Positions 1 through 5,936 of a stretch of 9,050 nucleotides of DNA are shown piece after piece. The stretch is taken from contig JAEZJA010000013.1 in assembly GCA_023415895.1 (NCBI GenBank), positions 1-9,050 on the forward strand, in the 5' to 3' direction. Position numbers and translations under genes: made by a program. The notes under the pieces are model-generated. The model was not told the DNA's origin and searched no databases. It saw only the letters and a list, made by a program, of their open reading frames with translations. Position 1 is the first letter of the stretch, and the number at the start of each line of letters is the position of its first letter. The DNA comes from Bacillota bacterium (GTDB lineage Bacteria > Bacillota > Clostridia > Oscillospirales > Acutalibacteraceae).

Positions 1-2
1 CC

Positions 3-1289
3 AACACCCAGCTGTCCATGCCTTTTATGAGCGAGCGCGATCGTTCGGACATTGCCTTTGCCTGCGAGAACGAAGCGGATTTTATTGCCGCTTCGTTCAC
101 CCGCCGTGCTGACGATGTGCTGCAGATTCGCCAGGAGCTGGAGAAAAACAACAATCACAGCATCCGCATCATTGCCAAAATTGAAAATGGCGAAGGCGTG
201 GACAATATCGACGAGATCATCAAGGTTTCGGACGGCATTATGGTCGCCCGCGGCGATATGGGCGTGGAGATTGCTCTGGAGGAAATTCCGAGCATTCAGA
301 AAAAACTCATCCACAAAGGCTACAACGCCGGCCTGCAGGTGATCACGGCAACGCAGATGCTGGACTCCATGATGAAGAATCCCCGCCCCACCCGCGCTGA
401 GACGACCGACGTGGCCAATGCCATCTATGACGGCACGAGCGCCATCATGCTGTCGGGAGAAACAGCCGCTGGTGCCTATCCTGTGGAAGCCGTGCGCACC
501 ATGGCGCGCATTGCCTGCCGTACGGAGCAGGACATCAATTATAAAAAGCGCTTTTCCGTCCGGGATGTCAACGAGATGCCCAATGTAACCAACGCCATCT
601 CCCACGCCACCGTGACAACCGCTCACGATTTGGGAGCCGCCGCCATCCTGACTGTCACGCAGTCGGGCGCGACCGCCCGCATGATCTCCAAATACCGTCC
701 CGCCTGCCCCATCATCTGCTGTACGCCAAGTCCCGTCACGCAGCGCCAGATGATGCTGTCCTGGGGCGTCATTCCTGTCCTGGCCGAAGAGAAGGGCAAC
801 GTTGACGACCTGTTCGAGCACGCCGTTAACAGAGCGGTGGAGGAAAACCTGATTGGCAGCGGGGATCTCGTCGTGATCACGGCAGGTGCGCCGCTGGGCA
901 TTTCGGGCACCACCAACCTGCTCAAGGTTCATCTTGTGGGCAATATTCTGGTTCAAGGCAAGGGCGCGACAGGCTACACGGTGTGCGGCAACCTCTGTGT
1001 GGCCGCCAATGAGGAGGAAGCCACCCAGTACTTCCGTACGGGAGACATTCTGGTGATTCCCCAGACGAGCAACCGTATCCTGCATTTGCTCAAAGAAGCG
1101 GCGGGTATTATCACCGAGGCCCCCGGTCTGAACAGCCATGCCGCCATCGTGGGCATGGCGTTGGACAAACCCGTCATTGTGGGTGCGGAAAACGCCATCC
1201 AGATTCTCAAGAGCGGCACCACTGTTACCATGGACGCCGAGCGCGGCATCGTCATGTACGGCACCGCAGCCTGCCCGATTCCGCATTGA
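3..1289 (+). CDS. pyk: Pyruvate kinase with C-terminal PEP-utiliser domain (5' partial)
   Basis: This enzyme converts phosphoenolpyruvate and ADP to pyruvate and ATP, the last step of glycolysis, in the cytoplasm. The reading frame is open to the left edge, and the residues before the first ATG (NTQLS, then MPFMSERD) align with the family, so the ATG at 18 is internal; roughly 150 N-terminal residues are missing. Visible in order: the ENEADFIAASF barrel strand, KIENGEGVDNIDEI (catalytic Lys region), MVARGDMGVE (metal-binding Glu/Asp region), TATQMLDSM, the NPRPTRAETTDVANAI signature and the LSGETAAG loop, then the allosteric C domain (about 560-950). The last 100 residues form an extra PEP-utiliser-like swivel domain with GLNSHAAIVGMALDKPVIVG, as in Bacillus-type pyruvate kinases; its conserved Ser-His pair is present. 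The TGA stop is followed by a terminator, so this is the last gene of its unit. Identification is very secure. Confidence 0.97.
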   Translation, partial: NTQLSMPFMSERDRSDIAFACENEADFIAASFTRRADDVLQIRQELEKNNNHSIRIIAKIENGEGVDNIDEIIKVSDGIMVARGDMGVEIALEEIPSIQKKLIHKGYNAGLQVITATQMLDSMMKNPRPTRAETTDVANAIYDGTSAIMLSGETAAGAYPVEAVRTMARIACRTEQDINYKKRFSVRDVNEMPNVTNAISHATVTTAHDLGAAAILTVTQSGATARMISKYRPACPIICCTPSPVTQRQMMLSWGVIPVLAEEKGNVDDLFEHAVNRAVEENLIGSGDLVVITAGAPLGISGTTNLLKVHLVGNILVQGKGATGYTVCGNLCVAANEEEATQYFRTGDILVIPQTSNRILHLLKEAAGIITEAPGLNSHAAIVGMALDKPVIVGAENAIQILKSGTTVTMDAERGIVMYGTAACPIPH

Positions 1290-1316
1290 CAAAATACTGA
1301 TACCGGATAAACAAAG

Positions 1317-1358
1317 CGCTGCCCTGCGGATAGGATTTCCCGCAGGCAGCGTTTTTTT
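1317..1358 (+). terminator. Rho-independent terminator of pyruvate kinase
   Basis: The left arm CGCTGCCCTGCGG (1317-1329) pairs with the right arm CCGCAGGCAGCG (1340-1351) with a single bulged C. The loop is about 10 nt and seven T follow directly (1352-1358). It lies 28 nt after the pyruvate kinase stop codon, the position and form expected of an intrinsic terminator. It separates pyruvate kinase from the regulator downstream. Confidence 0.93.
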
Positions 1359-1388
1359 CTGGCTCTTTATCTCTATTTCTCTCTTTTT

Positions 1389-1404
1389 CGGCAACAAATT
1401 GCCG
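1389..1404. promoter_or_regulatory. Small inverted repeat upstream of the araC-type promoter
   Basis: CGGCAA and TTGCCG form a perfect 6-bp inverted repeat around the 4-nt spacer CAAA. It ends 8 bp before the -35 box of the regulator promoter. No T-run follows on either strand, so a terminator is unlikely. The position suits an activator or autoregulator site, but a 6-bp palindrome can arise by chance and the role is a guess. Confidence 0.3.
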
Positions 1405-1412
1405 ACTTTGGT

Positions 1413-1441
1413 TTGACACTTCGCCAAGGATACAATATACT
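1413..1441 (+). promoter_or_regulatory. Sigma-70-type promoter of the AraC-family regulator
   Basis: A perfect -35 hexamer TTGACA (1413-1418) is separated by 17 bp from the -10 hexamer TATACT (1436-1441), which matches consensus at five of six positions. Transcription would start near 1448, giving a leader of about 70 nt before the start codon at 1517. So strong a core promoter suggests substantial basal expression of the regulator. Confidence 0.87.
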
Positions 1442-1516
1442 AAGGATAAATATGGTATGCACACGCCTTGTCCCCACCTCGCATCACCGTTTGATCTTAT
1501 CCGCGGAGGGATTTGT

Positions 1517-2392
1517 ATGACAGATAAATGTTTACGGGATAAAAATGGCCGTGATCTGTTACTTTTCAGCCTGCACGAGCTGGGCCCTCATGTAGCTCAG
1601 CTGCATTCCCACCATCAGCTCGAGATTTCCTGCGTGCAGGCGGGCAGGGGACAATATCATATCGGCGATCGCTTTTATGACCTTCAGCCGCGCGATATTA
1701 TCATCCTCAACAATACCGAAAAACACGGACTGATCATCCCGGAAGGAAGCTCTATCGAGCACCTGGTTATCCATTTTGACCCCTCCTTTATCTGGAATTC
1801 CCTGTCCAACGATCTGGATTACAACTTTCTGCTGATCTTTTTTGAACGGGGGCCTCATTTCTCCCATGTTCTCGACCGGAATAACCCCGCCACCCCTAAG
1901 ATTTATGAACTGATACAGGATATCCGCCAAGAGATCACCAACGAACAGCTGTGCTATGAGTTGATGATCAAAATCAAACTGCAAACCATCTTCGCTGAGG
2001 TCACGCGCAATTACAATTATATTGACAGCAAAAAAGCGACCAAACCTCTTCCCGAAAGCGACATAATGCAGCTCAACGCCGTGTTGCAGTACATTAATGC
2101 TCATCTGGACAGTGAGCTTCGCCTATCCGAGCTTGCCTCCATCGTACATATCAGCCCCGCCTATTTTTCCACTCTGTTCAAGCAATTCAACGGTGTTTCA
2201 CCCGTAGAATACATTGTTCACAAACGCGTGCAGCGTGCCATCGAGCTTATCCGTACCACCCCCATGAATCTGACCTCGATTGCTATGGCCTGCGGGTTTA
2301 ACAACAGCACCAATTTTTACAAGGCGTTTCGGAAAGTAACGGGGCGCACGCCGGCTTCCTACCGCAGCAGCGATATGACTGTCGAAAAATAG
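1517..2392 (+). CDS. AraC-family transcriptional regulator with N-terminal cupin domain
   Basis: This is a predicted cytoplasmic DNA-binding regulator of 291 residues. I chose the ATG at 1517 over the in-frame ATG at 1457 because GGAGG (1505-1509) sits 7 nt before it and because the cupin domain needs no more N-terminal sequence. Residues about 25-100 resemble the AraC sugar-binding cupin (HSHHQLEISCVQAGRGQY, then GDRFYDLQPRDIIILN and a later His). Residues about 186-285 carry the two helix-turn-helix motifs: LRLSELASIVHISPAYFSTLFK and, after the linker helix, MNLTSIAMACGFNNSTNFYKAFRKVTGRTPASYR, the classic AraC signature. It has its own promoter and lies directly upstream of, and in the same direction as, a sugar catabolic operon, so it probably controls that operon in response to its substrate; that target is inference. 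The family call is secure, the ligand unknown. Confidence 0.94.
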   Translation: MTDKCLRDKNGRDLLLFSLHELGPHVAQLHSHHQLEISCVQAGRGQYHIGDRFYDLQPRDIIILNNTEKHGLIIPEGSSIEHLVIHFDPSFIWNSLSNDLDYNFLLIFFERGPHFSHVLDRNNPATPKIYELIQDIRQEITNEQLCYELMIKIKLQTIFAEVTRNYNYIDSKKATKPLPESDIMQLNAVLQYINAHLDSELRLSELASIVHISPAYFSTLFKQFNGVSPVEYIVHKRVQRAIELIRTTPMNLTSIAMACGFNNSTNFYKAFRKVTGRTPASYRSSDMTVEK

Positions 2393-2414
2393 TTTAGCAA
2401 ACCGATGAAGATAG

Positions 2415-2454
2415 TTGCTGATTATTCCTCAAATAGTTTTATAATGAACTTGAG
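2415..2454 (+). promoter_or_regulatory. Promoter and possible operator of the isomerase-oxidoreductase-ThuA operon
   Basis: A perfect -10 TATAAT (2440-2445) lies about 55 bp upstream of the first operon gene. The best -35 candidate is TTGCTG (2415-2420), a weak match with a long 19-bp spacer, a layout typical of activator-dependent promoters. Imperfect 10-bp arms TTCCTCAAAT (2425-2434) and ACTTGAGAAA (2448-2457) form an inverted repeat around the -10 box, matching at 8 of 10 positions; they could be a regulator site. No terminator is evident between the regulator stop at 2392 and this promoter, so readthrough from the regulator is also possible. Confidence 0.62.
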
Positions 2455-2503
2455 AAATCCCGGTAAAAGTTGTAATACGGATACGGGAATAGGAGGATAA
2501 CCA

Positions 2504-3469
2504 ATGAAACTGAGCGTATTGACGGTTCCCCTTCAGGCCATGCCCGCCGATGAAGCGTTTGCCTATCTGAGCTCTCTCGGTGTTCAGCAGGTCGAGATTG
2601 GAACAGGCGGCTACACCAACGAAAACCACCTCAAGCCCTCGGTCTATCTCAACGACGATGCCAAGCTGGCCGAGTTTCAGGCGATGATGAAAAAGAACAA
2701 CCTCACCATCAGCGCCCTCTCCTGCCATGGCAACCCTGTCCATCCCAACAAGGAGATCGCTGACGGATTCCATCAGGTTTTTGTGGATACCTGCAAGCTG
2801 GCTCAAAAGCTCGGCGTGGAGACGGTTGTCACCTTTTCGGGCTGCCCGGGCGATTGTGCCCAGTCCCAATACCCCAACTGGGTTACCTGCGCCTGGCCGG
2901 GCGATTTCGGCGAAATACTCGAGTGGCAATGGAACGAGGTGCTGATTCCGTATTGGAAGAAGGCCGCGGAAATCGCCGAATGCTATGGCGTCAAGAAAAT
3001 CGCCTTTGAAATGCACCCCGGTTTCTGCGTCTACAATCCCCGCACCCTGCTGCGCCTGCGTGCCGCTGTCGGCGACATTATCGGCGCCAATTTCGACCCC
3101 AGCCATCTGATCTGGCAGGGGATGGATCCGGTTGCCGCACTGCGTGAACTCAAGAGTGCTGTGTATCATTTTCATGCCAAGGATACCTATGTGGATCGGT
3201 ATAACACGGCGAAAAACGGCGTACTGGACACCCAGTCCTTCGTCAACCTGTCCGAGCGCAGCTGGATTTTCCGCACCATCGGTTATGGCTCGGATGTCAA
3301 GCTGTGGAAGGACATGATCTCCACACTCCGCCTGATCGGCTACGACGGTGCTGTCAGCATCGAGCACGAGGACGGCCTGATGTCGCCGCGCGAGGGTCTG
3401 GAAAAGGCTGTCTCCTTCCTTAAAGAAATCTTCATTTATGAAGATCCCGCCGCCATGTGGTGGTCGTAA
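2504..3469 (+). CDS. Sugar phosphate isomerase/epimerase-like TIM-barrel protein
   Basis: The 321-residue protein belongs to the xylose-isomerase-like/AP-endonuclease-2 TIM-barrel superfamily (IolE, IolH, hydroxypyruvate isomerase and 3-keto-glycoside lyase relatives). AGGAGG (2491-2496) lies 7 nt before the ATG. The start MKLSVLTVPL is the first barrel strand, followed by VQQVEIG near residue 30 and ISALSCHGNP at 69-78. The usual metal ligands of the fold are recognisable: Glu169 in AFEMHPGF, Asp198 in NFDPSHLIWQG, His222/His224 in YHFHAKD and Glu287 in VSIEHED. A divalent-metal-dependent isomerase, epimerase or lyase acting on a sugar or keto-sugar in the cytoplasm is therefore expected; there is no signal peptide. 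It is the first gene of the operon, 38 bp before the oxidoreductase gene. Co-occurrence with Gfo/Idh/MocA and ThuA proteins points to keto-sugar chemistry. The family is secure, the reaction is not. Confidence 0.93.
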   Translation: MKLSVLTVPLQAMPADEAFAYLSSLGVQQVEIGTGGYTNENHLKPSVYLNDDAKLAEFQAMMKKNNLTISALSCHGNPVHPNKEIADGFHQVFVDTCKLAQKLGVETVVTFSGCPGDCAQSQYPNWVTCAWPGDFGEILEWQWNEVLIPYWKKAAEIAECYGVKKIAFEMHPGFCVYNPRTLLRLRAAVGDIIGANFDPSHLIWQGMDPVAALRELKSAVYHFHAKDTYVDRYNTAKNGVLDTQSFVNLSERSWIFRTIGYGSDVKLWKDMISTLRLIGYDGAVSIEHEDGLMSPREGLEKAVSFLKEIFIYEDPAAMWWS

Positions 3470-3507
3470 TCCGGTTAATATCTTTCGATTAATCCGCATA
3501 GAAAGGC

Positions 3508-4578
3508 ATGATTCATTTGAAGCAATATCAGGTGGCCGTCTGTGGATACGGCGGAATGGGCCATTGGCACGTAAACGGCATCCGCAAAACCGATCGCATC
3601 GGGTTTTGCGGCGTGTACGATATCAACCCCGAACGTATCAAGCTGGCCGTTTCGGAGGGGATTCCCAAGGGCTACGCCTCGTTTGAGGAGCTTTTGGCCG
3701 ATCCGCTTGTGGACATCGTTCTGATTGCTACCCCCAATAATTTTCACATGCCCCTTGCCTGCCAAGCGCTCAGAGCCGGAAAAATGGTGGTCTGCGAGAA
3801 GCCGGTCACGATGTCCAGCCAGGAGCTGCAAACCATTATGGACGTTGCCAAAGAAACCGGCAGCGTGTTCACCATTCATCAGAACCGCCGTGCCGACGCG
3901 GATTTTCTTGAAATGAGAGAAGCCGTGGAAAAAGGCCTGCTCGGCAACGTGTTTCAGATTGAGTCGCGCGTCACAGGCTCGCGCGGCATTCCCGAGGGAT
4001 GGCGTCAATACGCTGTCGCGGGCGGCGGCATGATGCTCGACTGGGGCGTTCATCTGATCGACCAGCTGATGACCATGATTCCGCGCAAGGTCACGACCGT
4101 AACCTGCGATATGTATCATGTCGCCTACAAGGAATGTGATGACGGCTTCCGCCTCATTATGCATTTTGAAGACGGCCCGACCGCTTTGATTGAGGTCGGT
4201 ACAAGTCACTATATCGAAGCGCCCCGCTGGTATGTGTGCGGCGACCGCGGTTCCCTGATCATCCCCAACTGGGACTGCAACGGTAAAATTGTGCGCGCCA
4301 AAGAGCACGAGGTGCGTTGGGAGGAAGAAATCGTTTATACCAAAGCTGGTCCCACCAAAACGATGGCTCCCCGTGCCAAGGATACAATTGAGGAGATTGC
4401 CTTGGACGGCAGCAGCTATTTCAGCGACTATGATATCTATTACCGCAACCTGGCCGATGTTTTGGACGGCACTGCCGCGCTGCGCGTCAAGCCCGAGGAG
4501 GCTATGCGCGTGATGAAGGTCATGGAAGCCGCCTTTGAATCCGACCGTACCCGTACGGTTGTTGCCTGCAATGTCTGA
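3508..4578 (+). CDS. Gfo/Idh/MocA family NAD(P)-dependent oxidoreductase
   Basis: This 356-residue cytoplasmic dehydrogenase would oxidise or reduce a sugar, inositol or glycoside hydroxyl with NAD(P). The N-terminal Rossmann fold shows GYGGMG at residues 13-18, VYDINPERI at 36-44 after the second strand, IATPNNFH at 73-80 and the family hallmark EKPVT at 97-101. The C-terminal domain carries GGGMMLDWGVHLIDQ (about 172-186), where Asp178 and His182 occupy the usual catalytic Asp-x-x-x-His positions; Lys98 completes the set. Length is typical. The start is uncertain: GAAAGG (3501-3506) leaves only 1 nt before the ATG at 3508, whereas the in-frame TTG at 3517 would have a spacing of 10 nt and begin MKQYQVAVCGYGG. 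It sits between the TIM-barrel gene and the thuA-like gene. In ThuA/ThuB systems the equivalent dehydrogenase forms 3-keto-glycosides, so a similar role is plausible here; the substrate is unknown. Confidence 0.94.
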   Translation: MIHLKQYQVAVCGYGGMGHWHVNGIRKTDRIGFCGVYDINPERIKLAVSEGIPKGYASFEELLADPLVDIVLIATPNNFHMPLACQALRAGKMVVCEKPVTMSSQELQTIMDVAKETGSVFTIHQNRRADADFLEMREAVEKGLLGNVFQIESRVTGSRGIPEGWRQYAVAGGGMMLDWGVHLIDQLMTMIPRKVTTVTCDMYHVAYKECDDGFRLIMHFEDGPTALIEVGTSHYIEAPRWYVCGDRGSLIIPNWDCNGKIVRAKEHEVRWEEEIVYTKAGPTKTMAPRAKDTIEEIALDGSSYFSDYDIYYRNLADVLDGTAALRVKPEEAMRVMKVMEAAFESDRTRTVVACNV

Positions 4579-4603
4579 GGGCAGCCAGAAAGGATGAAAT
4601 TTC

Positions 4604-5350
4604 ATGATTCGTGTTACCATTTGGAATGAGAATATACATGAAAGAGAAATGCCCGAAGCAAAAGCTATGCATCCCCAGGGCATTCACGGTACGCTCGCCG
4701 CCTTCCTCAGCCAGTATGATGACCTGGAGATACATACAGCTACGTTGGATGAGCCCGACTGCGGTCTGCCCGACAGTGTGCTGGACAACACCGATGTGCT
4801 GCTCTGGTGGGGGCATATGGCACACGACAAGGTTCCGGACGAGCTTGCGCAGAAGGTTCAGGAGCATGTGCTCAAGGGCATGGGGCTCATCGTCCTACAC
4901 TCCGCCCATTATTCCAAGCCCTTCACGCGCCTGATGGGCACGAGCTGCTCTCTGCGCTGGCGCGACGGCGAGTATGAGCGCGTCTGGTGTGTCAATCCCG
5001 GTCACCCGATTGCGGAGGGCATCCCTCCCTGCTTCGAACTGTCGGCGGAGGAAATGTACGGAGAGTTCTTTGATATTCCTCAGCCGGACGAGCTGGTCTT
5101 TACCGGCTGGTTCCGCAGCGGTGAGGTTTTCCGATCAGGCTGCTGCTGGAGCCGCGGGCTGGGCAAGGTTTTCTATTTCCAGCCCGGCCATGAAACCAAT
5201 CCCTCCTACCACAATCCCTATGTGCAAAAGATTATCACCAACGCGGTTTATTGGGCCGCGCCCCGCAACCGCCGTACGGCGCTCGACTGTCATAACGACA
5301 TTGCTGTGGAAGAAATGGTCAGCAAGGGACAGGATATCGGCTGGTATTGA
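4604..5350 (+). CDS. ThuA-family protein (trehalose utilisation-like)
   Basis: The 248-residue protein matches the ThuA family (class I glutamine-amidotransferase-like fold without its Cys nucleophile) along its full length. Recognisable blocks are [17 protein letters not shown] (64-80), [20 protein letters not shown] (94-113), [10 protein letters not shown] (131-140), [11 protein letters not shown] and DELVFTGWF (149-170), GEVFRSGC (173-180) and the His-rich [19 protein letters not shown] (187-205). AGGA (4591-4594) is 9 nt before the ATG. In rhizobia ThuA acts with the Gfo/Idh/MocA protein ThuB in trehalose and maltitol catabolism through 3-keto intermediates. Here too it follows a Gfo/Idh/MocA gene, by 25 bp, as the last gene of the operon. 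Repeated conserved histidines hint at metal binding. The Cys-rich stretch GCCWSRG (179-185) keeps the family FRSG-C pattern. The actual substrate need not be trehalose. Confidence 0.92.
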   Translation: MIRVTIWNENIHEREMPEAKAMHPQGIHGTLAAFLSQYDDLEIHTATLDEPDCGLPDSVLDNTDVLLWWGHMAHDKVPDELAQKVQEHVLKGMGLIVLHSAHYSKPFTRLMGTSCSLRWRDGEYERVWCVNPGHPIAEGIPPCFELSAEEMYGEFFDIPQPDELVFTGWFRSGEVFRSGCCWSRGLGKVFYFQPGHETNPSYHNPYVQKIITNAVYWAAPRNRRTALDCHNDIAVEEMVSKGQDIGWY

Positions 5351-5369
5351 TTTCTTTATTATAATCGTT

Positions 5370-5405
5370 GAAAGCACCCGTCTTTGTCAGAAGGCGGGTG
5401 CTTTC
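5370..5405 (+). terminator. Strong hairpin after the ThuA operon, likely terminator
   Basis: GAAAGCACCCGTCTT (5370-5384) pairs with AAGGCGGGTGCTTTC (5391-5405) over 15 bp with one G-U pair and a 6-nt loop. It begins 20 nt after the operon's last stop codon. No clean T-tract follows, only the CTTTC of the arm itself and then ACTATCTTCC, so termination efficiency is uncertain. A related but shorter hairpin recurs at 5763-5788, before the third repeat copy, so this one may be part of a wider repeat family. Confidence 0.66.
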
Positions 5406-5423
5406 ACTATCTTCCGAAATTGT

Positions 5424-5556
5424 AAAAGGCAAAAGCCTTCCCCCTGAGGTGGAAGTCGGATGAGGTGTTGCACCCGCAATGTAAATGACACAGCCTGCAT
5501 CCTGAGATAAACGGTGGGAGCAAGCCCCCGCCCTACTAACTTCAACCCCTCATCAG
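5424..5556. repeat. Palindrome-rich intergenic repeat, copy 1
   Basis: This 133-bp repeat runs from AAAAGGCAAAAGCC to CCCCTCATCAG. By manual alignment it differs from copy 2 at about 8 of 133 positions with no net length change. Internal pairing includes AAGGC-GCCTT, CTTCC-GGAAG, GATGAGG near the left end with CCTCATC at the right end, and a GGTGGG-CCCGCC hairpin (one G-U). It codes for nothing I can support. The right-hand arm present after copy 2 is missing here, since copy 2 begins 16 bp downstream. Confidence 0.9.
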
Positions 5557-5572
5557 CCTATCGGGAGCGTAC

Positions 5573-5745
5573 AAAAGGCAAAAGCCTTCCCCTCGAGGTG
5601 GAAGTCGGATGAGGTGTTGTTCCCGCAACGTAAATGAAGCAGCCTGCATCCTGAGATAAACGGCGGGAGCAAGCCCCCGCCCTACTAACTTCAACCCCTC
5701 ATCAGTCGCCTTCGGCGACAGCTTCCCCCAAGGGGGAAGCCTTTT
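5573..5745. repeat. Palindrome-rich intergenic repeat, copy 2, with right terminal arm
   Basis: This is the most complete copy. The 133-bp core (5573-5705) is followed by an arm (5706-5745) holding GTCGCC-TTC-GGCGAC and GCTTCCCCC-AA-GGGGGAAGC. Read in reverse, this arm resembles the left end (AAAAGCCTTCCCCT, then GATGAGG), so the whole element has imperfect terminal inverted repeats of about 45 bp. GATGAGG (5608-5614) pairs with CCTCATC (5697-5703). No transposase or other gene lies inside. It resembles the short palindromic repeats dispersed in many Clostridia genomes; that family link is from memory, not a search. Confidence 0.88.
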
Positions 5746-5752
5746 GGTTTTG
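5721..5752 (+). terminator. Perfect hairpin with T-rich tail in the repeat arm
   Basis: GCTTCCCCC (5721-5729) and GGGGGAAGC (5732-5740) pair perfectly over 9 bp around AA, followed by CTTTTGGTTTTGTT. The form is that of an intrinsic terminator for transcripts running rightward. A 2-nt loop is sterically tight, so the top pairs would open. It could be a backstop for readthrough from the ThuA operon, although it belongs to the repeat element and may not be selected as a terminator. Confidence 0.55.
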
Positions 5753-5762
5753 TTATCAGTCA

Positions 5763-5788
5763 TGCCCATCTTCGGTTGAAGACGGGCA
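5763..5788. repeat. Hairpin related to the 5370-5405 terminator
   Basis: TGCCCATCTTC (5763-5773) pairs with GAAGACGGGCA (5778-5788) at 10 of 11 positions around a GGTT loop. The hairpin and the sequence after it (CACTTC, then ATATCTTC, then AAAGGCAAAAGCC) parallel the hairpin and sequence ahead of repeat copy 1. The two therefore look like related copies of one composite unit. No T-tract follows on either strand, so I do not call it a terminator. Confidence 0.6.
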
Positions 5789-5815
5789 CTTCATAATATC
5801 TTCGGTGAGTATGAT

Positions 5816-5843
5816 AAAGGCAAAAGCCTTCCCCTCGAGGGGG
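5816..5843 (-). terminator. Possible terminator of the malQ operon inside repeat copy 3
   Basis: Read on the minus strand, a CTTCCCC-GGGGAAG stem with a short CG-rich loop is followed by GCTTTTGCCTTT. It lies about 95 nt after the malQ stop. The GGCGGG-CCCGCC hairpin nearer to malQ (5906-5925) has no T-run. The same stem occurs in the other repeat copies, so its use as a terminator here may be incidental. Confidence 0.4.
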
Positions 5844-5932
5844 GGAAGTCGGATGAGGTGTTGCTCCCGCAACGTAAACAACGCAGCCTGCATACTGAAA
5901 TAAGCGGCGGGAGCAAGCCCCCGCCCTGCTAC
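5816..5932. repeat. Palindrome-rich intergenic repeat, copy 3 (right end missing)
   Basis: It matches copies 1 and 2 from AAAGGCAAAAGCC through CCCCCGCCCT, with more substitutions and a few extra G in the CTTCCCCTCGAGGGGGGG stem. It stops short of the CCCCTCATCAG end and abuts the malQ stop codon. On the minus strand the CTTCCCC-GGGGAAG stem followed by GCTTTTGCCTTT (about 5816-5843) has the layout of a terminator for the malQ operon. Confidence 0.85.
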
Positions 5933-5936
5933 TCTT

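Noticed and set aside
1457..1516. N-terminal extension of the AraC-family regulator from the ATG at 1457
   Set aside because: The ATG at 1457 has no ribosome binding site and lies only about 9 nt from the predicted transcription start, whereas the ATG at 1517 has GGAGG at ideal spacing and a family-like N-terminus.
1559..2104. 181-codon minus-strand frame inside the AraC-family gene
   Set aside because: It is antisense to a well-supported regulator, with no domain and no start signals.
2429..3499. Minus-strand frame of 356 codons opposite the TIM-barrel gene
   Set aside because: It is antisense to a gene with intact metal-ligand motifs, has no recognisable family, and extends across the operon promoter. 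It is a shadow frame.
3475..4683. Long minus-strand frame of 402 codons opposite the Gfo/Idh/MocA gene and its flanks
   Set aside because: It lies antisense to a gene with full family motifs. The translation shows no recognisable domain, and it runs through the next gene's start. It is a codon-bias shadow.
5542..5769. 75-codon minus-strand frame in the intergenic repeats
   Set aside because: It is made almost entirely of repeat copy 2 and its terminal arm. Such repeat-derived frames are often annotated as hypothetical proteins, but there is no ribosome binding site or domain to support it.
5424..5932. CRISPR array
   Set aside because: The units are about 133 bp, imperfect and internally palindromic. 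There are no short direct repeats with unique spacers and no cas genes.
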